From NCBI RefSeq assembly GCF_000276665.1, contig NW_004955402.1, positions 3,530,802-3,594,801 of the forward strand: a DNA stretch of 64,000 nt, read 5' to 3'. Under the pieces are notes generated by a model. It did no database searches, was not told where the DNA came from, and was given only the letters and a program-made list of their open reading frames with translations. The stretch's first letter is position 1. Each line of letters starts with the position of its first letter. The DNA comes from Chinchilla lanigera. Taxonomy: Eukaryota > Chordata > Mammalia > Rodentia > Chinchillidae. This document shows positions 56,029 to 64,000 of the stretch, one piece after another. The position numbers were made by a program, and so were the translations under genes.

Positions 56029-58019
56029 TGGAGAAGCGCTGGGCAAAGCTTCACCATTTGACACTTACACACAGCTGTCCGTCAGCCTTCCCTAAGGAAG
56101 CCAGTCTTCACCTGCTATGAGTTCTTCACTTGCCTCCATGCTCAATAAAGTGAACAGTGTAGACAAGGGGTTCAGAAATTACAGTCTTTTAGTCCAAATA
56201 TTTGTTAAACAAGATCAAATCTAGAACCTCAAAAGAGAAATCAGCACTCCGTGCAGTGCCCTGGTGGTGCAGGGGGAGCGGATCACAGGAACTTCCTCCG
56301 TTCCCTGCCCACCAGGCAAACCCCACCCCAGGGTCCCATGTCTGGTCCCCTAAGGGAGGTGAGGATCCTGCCCTGGCGTGGGTGGGCTTGGACATGGCCT
56401 ACTGGCCTAGCAAGGGCGGGGCTCTGGCTTCACACCCAGCACCACAAACAGCCTTTCTTTTTTGGCCTGACTTTCTTTCCTGACAGGACTCTTTCTGGAA
56501 GCTACAATTAAAAACACAACAAAAATTTCCCCACCCACAACATCTTATTAGAAAGATACTTAGAAAGGGCTCGTTCATCTCCTGAGGGTCTGAAACACCG
56601 CCCACCTGTCTCACGTTGGGTTGTTTCCTGCACAGGTCCCAGGAGCAGGGCTTTCCTAGGGGCATCCCGTAAGGTAGGAATGAGCGTTCACAATATTGTC
56701 GCTCATCTTCTAGGGACCAGGAACTACTTATGACAGGCACTGTGGGCAGCGCTGTCTGTAACACAGTGACTACGCCAATAAGCTCGCGAGGTGGTGGTCA
56801 GGTAGCCCACATTTCATCAGCTTACAGCTAAGCCAAAGGCCATTCGGCAGAAAGTTGGTAGAAGAGGCGGCGAGGGGCAAGGACAGATCTACTTGGTACA
56901 CCTTGCTCCTTTCAGGAAATTTATTTTCTGCAAGGATGATAATGAAATTAGACCCTGGGATTCTATGATGAGCCGCTGCCTGGCAAACCAGGGTATCTGC
57001 TATACAGTACTATGTGAACAGTGTTTGTGAAGACCGCCTCAGATGTGCTCTGCTCCTTCCTACTCCTCTCTTTGTCCGGGCTGGAGCATTTCCAGGCCCA
57101 AAGCACAGTTATTTCGCCTGAATTATTGTTAAAGCCAACACAGTCCTCAAGTGGTTCAAAGCCCTGTGTCCTGGGAGGAAGAAGGCTCCGCACCCGCCCG
57201 TTTGTGTCACTCCTCTGGTGGAGCAGTGACCAGCAGACACGGTGTTTATCCTGAGCAGCAGGTGGGGTGGGACGCGTTTGTAAAGTGGGCTTTTTTACGC
57301 TTTAATTTCTACAGCACTTTTATGAAATTCTCTCAGAGGTCAGGGCACAAGCAGAAAAGCAAATTAGGAACCTCACTCATGGTTTCTTTCTTGTCAAGAA
57401 CACACTGTATTAACTGTAAGGCTACAAATTCACCGATTCCACTGAATTACACTCAATTATCCCGGGTCAGTGAGCTTCAAGCAAACCAGAGGCTTAAGTG
57501 GAATCATTTCTGCAAGGCCTCCATTAACTGCAACAATTACTCACGTAGGAAACCATCATGACACTCTGTCGTCTGCACAGCCAGCACACTGAGACACTTC
57601 CTGTGTGCCACTGCCACGCCACCATTACTCCCAGGGAGAGAGGCTGCCAACAACGGAGAGTGTGCTCTGATGGGAGGAGGACTTACAAGGTGGCAGCGTG
57701 GAGGGGCAAGGCACTGCTGGGTCAAGGTGGTCTGGGCGGACTGTCTGCTCCCAGCTCCCCCGGGTTCACCCTCAAGGGTGGAAATCGGAGAGATCTCTGT
57801 GAATCGGTGTACCCAACACTGGCACCTAACCCTGCGAAGGGCACTGCTTTCCTGAAAATAAACCAGGTGCAGATTTAAACCCTAAACTATTGTGGCTGTA
57901 CGTTAAATACTGTCATTTCATATTGTAAATGTCCTTACTGTTGCTCCACAAATACGCAGGTTCCACCTCAGTAGAATTAACCAGCTCTAGATAGAAAATA
58001 CTTGAAAAGAATTGCATCT
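56029..58019. other. Unique sequence, 2 kb
   Basis: No recognised repeats. Open frames up to 136 codons exist and are unsupported. Confidence 0.4.
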
Positions 58020-58360
58020 TTACTGCGGTGGGTAGGGTGGAATGGCAACTTGATGGGCTGTGGCATTCACCCCAGGGACTGGAGGAACACACTTCCGGGT
58101 GTATCTGGGCGGGTCAGGATGGCGTGGCCGTGCGGTCTGTGTGTGGTCCCTGGCACCCTCCTCTCTGGCGCTGTCCCTCTATTCTGCGTCCTGGCTGCCA
58201 TGAGCTAAGCAGCTTTGTTCCTCCACCCCTCTCTGCCATGCTGTTTCTGCCTTGGAGCCAAACAAGCGTGGACTAAATCCCCTGAACTGCTAAATGCAAG
58301 CTCTGCTCTTTAAATCTGTGCATGTCAGGTGTTGTGGGAAAGCTGACTGGTACATCTACT
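58020..58360 (+). mobile_element. MaLR-type LTR, plus strand
   Basis: 'tgtccctctattctgcgtcc', 'tggctgccatgagctaagca', 'gctttgttcctccacccctc', 'ctgccatgctgtttctgcct' and 'caagcgtggactaaatcccc', ending 'gtgggaaagctgactggtac', match the 3' two thirds of the LTR type seen at 25323, 32261 and 49648. The 5' part is more diverged. Confidence 0.6.
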
Positions 58361-58805
58361 GAACATGTATGGACTTCTCTTTATCTTGTTGCTACTACTT
58401 CTGTAAACATAAATGCAGCATAGGGATGACATACAGAGCACTCCTTGCATTAGGTTTCATAAGTCATGTAGAGACGGTTTAAAGTATATGGGAGGCTATA
58501 CATAAAGCACAGGGCAGGATGTGTACAGGTCCTACACAAATACTGCAACATTTTTTGAAGGGACTTAGGCATGTGAAAGTTTTGAAATCTAAGAGCAACT
58601 TTGGGACCAACCCTCCCATGACACTTAGGAGTGGCTGTAAGTAGTTACCACTCAGAAATAACATCATCGAAACTGCTTATTACACAGTAACCTAGGTCAC
58701 ATCTTCCAAAGGAAGTCAGTAAAATCCCTCTGTATTAGGAGAAATTCCAAGATAACCTGGTTGCAGTAAAAGATATAGAGACTTGGACAACAGAGAACGC
58801 TAGGT
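58361..58805. other. Unique sequence
   Basis: Nothing recognised. Confidence 0.35.
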
Positions 58806-58820
58806 GCGCACGCACGCATG

Positions 58821-58851
<31 letters not shown>

Positions 58852-58852
58852 C
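58806..58852 (+). repeat. (CA)n microsatellite
   Basis: 'gcgcacgcacgcatgcacac' followed by a CA run of about 12 units. Confidence 0.95.
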
Positions 58853-59944
58853 CTTCATACTGCAAACATGCAAAGGCACTGGTACACTTGAATGATGGTC
58901 AGTGTTAAGAGTGGAGGGAGAAGGTGCATATACAGAACAGGTAAGAGGGGGTTACACCCTCTTGAGAATTACGGGCACTCTGAAGGTCTCCAGGAAAGAA
59001 GAGAGAAACAGAGGCCCAGGGAAGGTGAAGTGAGGAGGAAGGGAATGAAAAACACAGGAATGCAATTTTCAGTGCTGGGCATCAACTAGAACCCTACAGA
59101 AAGTTTGCAGAAGGGAGTAGATTAAAAAATAAAGATACTGACCAAGAAGAACTGAGTGGATGCAGTAGAAGAATTGAAGTCAACCACAGGATGGGAGGCC
59201 AGGACACAGTTAGGAGACCAGCACAGTGGGAGAGAAGGCTGGAACAACAAAATAAATCCCAGGGCATGGTAAACCACTCCCCTGAATAGTATGGCAGGTT
59301 GCTTCTCTCCCATGTGCTCTTTGCAAAAGACCTCTTTCTGGAGACTGATAAAAATCACAGAAGCAGAATGCTACATAAAATGAGGAAACCATTAGTGGAG
59401 AAAATAAACACAAGCAAACCTAGTTTCACTCACTCACAGGAGACTTACAGATCACTAAAGCTGGCAGTTACACAGCACAGCAATGCACTCTGAGTGTCCT
59501 ACTGGCTTTCCTGTAAGTTACACCCCTGGTGTGTGGGCTCTGATAATTGTTTCCTGCGCCACTTTGCAGAAATGTGAAGGATGCTTTGGTGAGGAACATG
59601 AGCTCCTATATTCTTGCACCTACAAAGATCTGAGGGTGACGGAAGTGGGATAAAAGGTTTAGCATCTCATCTGTCATGTGTGCCTGTCCCCTCTGCTATC
59701 TCAACCCTTGGGTCGCAGCTCTTCATGGGGACCTATTGATTATTTTAAAAATTTAGACCAAGACGATAATACAGAGTTAGGTTTGCTGACTGGCACCCAT
59801 TGGAGTTGGTCTGTGTTTTCTCTCCCCTTTTTTCTTTGCTACCCTTGTGTTTCTTTAGAGTCACAATTACTCAAGCACTGTGGTCCTTCTGTCTATCACA
59901 GGGCCCAGGCCCACAAGGCCACGTGTCATGCACAGGATGCTGGC
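58853..59944. other. Unclassified sequence next to the dispersed repeat
   Basis: 59680-59940 has an LTR- or retrovirus-like look ('gacctattgattattttaaa', 'tttgctgactggcaccc') and may belong to the element that follows. The rest is unique. Confidence 0.3.
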
Positions 59945-60850
59945 TGTAGTGGATTGATAACTGGTGGTCAACTCATAACCCCCAGCTGAACCGAGTAAGC
60001 GTGGTGCTAAGTGTAAAAGGCCCACCTGGGGATTGTTGCCAGCAGCATAAGAGGTTGTTGGAAGCTGAGAGGGGCTGTTGGGAGCTGAAAGGCTGTTGGA
60101 GCTGGTAGAGGCTGTAAGGAGCTATTGGTTCCATTGAGCTCATGGTTCCATTGGAGGAGTTCATCATGCTGGCTTTCCTGATGAACTCAGCTGTTTTCAT
60201 CCTTCAAGGAGCTCGGGATCTTGTTGGCACTGCAAATAGCTTCAGTTCACTTTGGGGGAGCTCTGGTCCTCACTTGAGCATCGCTTCCTGGCTCTGGAGG
60301 GGAAGATGACGCATTGCCAGTCTCCTAGAGAAGCTTGCTGCATTGGCCTCCCTGATGGAAACTTGGCCATCTTGATCATCGGAAGACCTCAGGACCTCAC
60401 TGTTGCTGAGGATGGCTCTGGTCAGGGAGCTCTGGTTCTTCTGAGTGTCGCTTCCTGGCTCCAGGGCAGATCCCTCAGCCTGCTAGCACAGATCCTTCCT
60501 CCCGCTGGCACAGACTTCCTAGTTCCACCACTGACCTTTGGGCCTTTGCAGTGAAGATCCATGAAACAGGCCTGCATGAGGTATTGTGAAGGGCTCTGGG
60601 CTTCCAGGTGGATTCATGGGAGGCACTGTTAATGAGCTCTAGGCCTTCAGCTGGACTCATGCAGGACATTTCCGTGGGATCCAGGCCCTCGGCTAGTTTC
60701 CTTGGTCTTAGCTGTGGACAGATTTCCTGCACTCTTTTGTATATTGTTCTTTGGGTGACTATTATAAGTAATCTTGTAAAATATGTGTCCTGTATTATAT
60801 TGTTTCCCCTTACACATTGCTTCTCTGCCAAGAGCATCCAGTGTGATGCG
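59945..60850 (-). repeat. Copy B of an unclassified dispersed repeat
   Basis: Read on the minus strand, 60480 to about 59945 matches copy A (1-268) in order. The element extends at least to 60850 at its upstream side, giving about 900 bp. It has internal repetition: 'gagccaggaagcgac.ctca' occurs at about 60450 and again at about 60285 (plus-strand positions), each followed by 'ccagagctccc'. A degenerate CAGCTCCCAACAG-type array lies at 60050-60125. Minus-strand open frames of 120 (60475-60837) and 75 codons (59973-60200) occur, and part of the second aligns in frame with copy A. I do not recognise a protein family. Confidence 0.6.
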
Positions 60851-61464
60851 CGAAGGCACGGCGTGGGTGGACAGGAGGCCTGCGCTTTGTGCTTGGAGGT
60901 GGGGGCGCTCGCTGCTCATCATGTCAGAGCTAAATGCCAATCACTGTGAGGAAGTGAAGATTGACATGCACTGCAGGGACAGTACTGTGTTAGGGTGGAT
61001 CGAGAAGACGGGTTTGGGGATAATAATAGCAGTATGTAAATAAGATGAATATAGATTTCAGTTGAACCTGCTAGGCCCTGGCATCCTCCCCATGGTTAGG
61101 GACAAAAATGCCAATTACCAGAGGGTATTTCTTTTCTTTCTCCCTGTCATTTTGTTTATGTTTAAGAAAAGTCACACCCAGAAACACTGCTCTCTCAAAT
61201 TTGTGTTAACAGTAACTCTAACAATAATTAGACTTAATCATAAAGTAACACTAGAGTGAACTTTCAATTTATTTAATTCTGACAAATATTAATACATCTA
61301 TGTGCATATTTACACAATGGTCAATACATATATAAATACCTAATTAAAGTCCTACACTGTATAATCTTATTTTCTGTACAGGTCATTTCCTCATGCTGAC
61401 ATCGAACTTAATCTCCAACCTGAAATTCTGTGGAATTTAAATCTAACCTATATCAAAAGCCCTT
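60851..61464. other. Unique sequence
   Basis: Nothing recognised. Confidence 0.4.
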
Positions 61465-61905
61465 AGAACTCAGATATCTATAGATGAATGTTCGTAGTAG
61501 CACCATTCACAACAGAAGAAATGTGAAATGACCCAAATGCCAATAACAGTGAATGAAGAAACAAAATGTGGTCTATACATGTAATGGAATATGATCAGCC
61601 ACCAAAAATGAATGACATTCTGATCTATGTTACAACACGAATGGGCAAAATCAGCCAGACACAGAAGGTCAAATATTCCATAATTCCACTTGTATGAGAT
61701 ACCGGGATCAGCAAATTCACAGAGCTGGGGGTGGGGGTCATTTTGAATAGATACAGAGCTCTAGGTGGAGGGATTGTGAAGAAGTTCTCAGTGTAGACTG
61801 TGGCGATACTGCACAGCATGAGAATGTAGTTCATGCCCCTGAACTATGAACTTAGAAATGGTTAAATGATAAATATCATGTATATTTCATCACAGTGAAG
61901 TTTTT
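61465..61905 (+). mobile_element. L1M 3' end, plus strand
   Basis: 'gtagtagcaccattcacaac', 'atgacccaaatgccaataac', 'acatgtaatggaatatgatc', 'agccagacacagaaggtcaa', 'atattccataattccacttg', 'tgaacttagaaatggttaaa' and 'tatatttcatcaca' follow the L1M ORF2 end and 3' UTR in order. Confidence 0.88.
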
Positions 61906-64000
61906 AAATAAGCCCTCCTTACTTCTTCTGAGCAAAACTAGAAAGGGTCTGTCCATTCTTGTCAAATGATAAACCAATGAAAAAACTGTTTACCAGAAAT
62001 TGTAGCTCACTGAAAATTTTAGAAGTGTATCTGAATCGTTTTTATTTCCAAAGACACACTTGTTTTTAAAGACATCAACGATAAATGAAATATTTTTTAC
62101 CTAAAATTAAATAAGGATAGTGAACAAAAATGAGTCACAATGCTGACTCCGAAGACCACTGTTTTTAATACTAATGGTATGTTTTGAAAATTAGTTGACA
62201 TTATATTCATGTGCACCTTAAATCTACTTGCTTTTCATGAGTCTTCTGAAACAAGCAACATAAAATAGAAATATTTTCCAGGTCAATTTCCACATCAGGC
62301 CAGCTGTGTCCTGAAGTCTAGGACCCCAGTCTCCATGCTCTGTCCCCCAAGAGCTGTCAAGGCCGACTTGATGGAGGTCTGCCACCCACACTTCCGATGA
62401 GCTACTTAGTGAGGGGCAAGGAGGCTGCCCAGGGACACAGAGGCACACTCTTCCTCGATCACTGCCTCTTCATCATTCTATAGTAAGGATTCTGAAGCAA
62501 ACACCTATGTCATCGATAATTTAGGAATCATTCAAGCCAGGAAGCACCTTACCACTGTCTTAGCGAGTTTCCACTGATTCACATAATCACAGCTGTGTCA
62601 ACTCCCTCGCATTTGAAGAACAACCCTCCTGAACCCACACTGAAAAACAACTGAAGAGTGGCCCGCATAAGCTTTGACACCACCAACCCTCAGCCTGGGA
62701 TGCCACGAGTTAACTATTTTTCACCATGGTGTGGAATCAAACCACATGAGCACTGTGCTTTATACACACTAGGTTTTGCCCTGGGACCGTCCGCCCGCCC
62801 GCCTGCAGACTCAGCTCCAGGCTCTGTGCATGGGCATGGCGGTGGGCCAGGGAAGTGACGGCATCCAACAGGTCAGGTGTATTAAATGCCTTTTTGCCTT
62901 GGATACTTCCAACCTAAGCTGAGTTTATTGGAAAAGACAAATTAGGAGAATCTTTACATGGTGCACTGTGGGTGGTGGGAAACAGGTGGGTTTGGGTTTG
63001 GTATGGCCTTAACCGCAGAGCTGTGTTTCAGGGACATCCACTGGCTAAGGCCCATGACAGTGCCACCTGTCGAGGTGTGAGATGTGAACGACAGGCCTTT
63101 TCCTTCTGGCTCTGTGGCAGGAGTCTGCGTTCCAGGTGTTCCTGGGCTTGCTTTTCTCTGAGACCCCTCCAGCACTTTCAGATGTCTGTTCATCTTCTCC
63201 GTGTCACCCACAGTCTGTCCATATCCAGATGTGTCCTAATACCCTTTGCTAAGGACACCAGCTGTAGTACTTCAGGGCATTTTGACTTAATTCTCCCTTT
63301 AAAGACTCATTCGGATAGAGTCGCCATCAGAGGTGCTGAATTCCACTATAAATGGCTGTGTGCAAAGACTTTTCCAAATTTGCAAATGCTTGCTGTGTGG
63401 GCCACTTGGTGTGCAATCTCCCCACAGCACCTTCCCGACTTCCTGACCGTGACCGCACCCCAGGCAGCCGGCTCTCACCAGCCCTGACACTGTGCTTCTG
63501 GCCATGGCTGGGGACACAGCCCACTGTCCCCCAAGTCTGGTGCCAACTTCTCGGGTGTAGCTCCTTTGGCGTGGGGAGGCGCTGGGATCGCTGTCCAGGC
63601 CACAGCTGACGATGGCAGATCCACTGCTGTAGGAGTGGACCAGGATCACAGAATGGAAAATATTCCTAGGTGACCAGGTACATAAAAGGAAGGAATCTGC
63701 TTTTTGCTTTCCTGCAAAAATGAAACACATTTCAAACTGTACAAAAGGCTTTGATTCCTGTATGCATTAGGCTGCGCTAAGCCGTTTTAAGCCTGTCCCA
63801 CAGTACTGAGGACTCGGAACTACAGGGGATCTGTTATGCACATTCATTTTGAATTCTGATAAGCTCGCCAGAACTTTTTAAAATGTTTTCAGTCCATCTT
63901 TTTGAGCACTGGGCCTTAGATAGCTCTCCTTTTATCTTCCAACTTCAAAGTGTAATTCTGAAATAAAGGTTTGTTTTCCTGTGGAATGCTGAAAGTTTCA
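61906..64000. other. Unique sequence to the window end
   Basis: No repeat is recognised in 2.1 kb. Open frames of 143 and 171 codons (62972-63730) overlap antisense to each other. Neither has a domain or splice support. Confidence 0.4.

Noticed and set aside
55815..56120. Two paralogous small proteins in tandem
   Set aside because: The similarity is explained by the 110-bp DNA duplication. The frames are not conserved beyond it.
60475..60837. 120-codon frame in the dispersed repeat as a gene
   Set aside because: It lies within a repeat copy with stops and shifts relative to copy A. No family recognised.
62972..63730. 171- and 143-codon frames on opposite strands
   Set aside because: Antisense overlap, no motif, no start context.

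Overview
The window reads as nuclear DNA of a non-murid rodent. It carries many tRNA-derived ID-type SINEs (a tRNA-like head with 'tagctcagcggc' and 'gagttcggttcc' boxes and an A-rich tail), B1 elements with the internal quasi-duplication typical of B1, and at least three composites in which a B1 is joined to a degraded ID (B1-dID type). Old mammal-wide repeats (L1M, MIR, L2, MER5A, Tigger-like, MaLR) lie underneath. B1-dID composites are known from squirrel-related, beaver, dormouse and guinea-pig-related rodents. The clade was not resolved further. This identification rests on repeat content only.

I found no protein-coding exon, tRNA, rRNA, CpG island or CRISPR that I can support. Open frames reach about 205 codons, but the longest ones run through SINEs, L1 or simple repeats, and none shows a recognisable domain or a convincing splice context. 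The window is best read as intergenic DNA or the inside of a very long intron.

Layout: 1-7 kb is mostly unique sequence with the end of an undescribed dispersed repeat (1-268), a 91-bp direct repeat, a B1-dID and a B1. 8.3-11.6 kb is an old plus-strand L1 split by a 430-bp GC-rich block. 13.6-14.3 kb is a minus-strand L1 with a 5' inversion (twin priming). 15.1-16.3 kb is a SINE cluster. 17.2-18.6 kb is a long minus-strand L1M. 18.6-22.4 kb is almost repeat-free. 23-24 kb is a SINE and Z-DNA-prone microsatellite cluster. 25.3-29.4 kb is a nested block of MaLR LTR, L1 and a short hAT-type MITE, including an internal L1 fragment that is 96% identical to an L1 2.16 kb downstream. 29.7-32.7 kb holds MIR, L2, B1, Tigger-like and MaLR copies. 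32.7-47.4 kb is mainly unique with scattered SINE, MIR, LTR and L1 remnants and a second hAT-type copy. 47.5-50.1 kb is again SINE- and LTR-rich. 50-58 kb is mostly unique with a 110-bp tandem duplication. 58-64 kb has an LTR, the second and longer copy of the undescribed dispersed repeat (reverse orientation) and an L1 3' fragment.

No operon-like or pathway logic applies. What the window records is transposition history: several ID insertions still have perfect target-site duplications and are young, L1 and MaLR copies are older, and MIR, L2, MER5A and Tigger-like pieces are ancient. All repeat names are by eye, not by database search.
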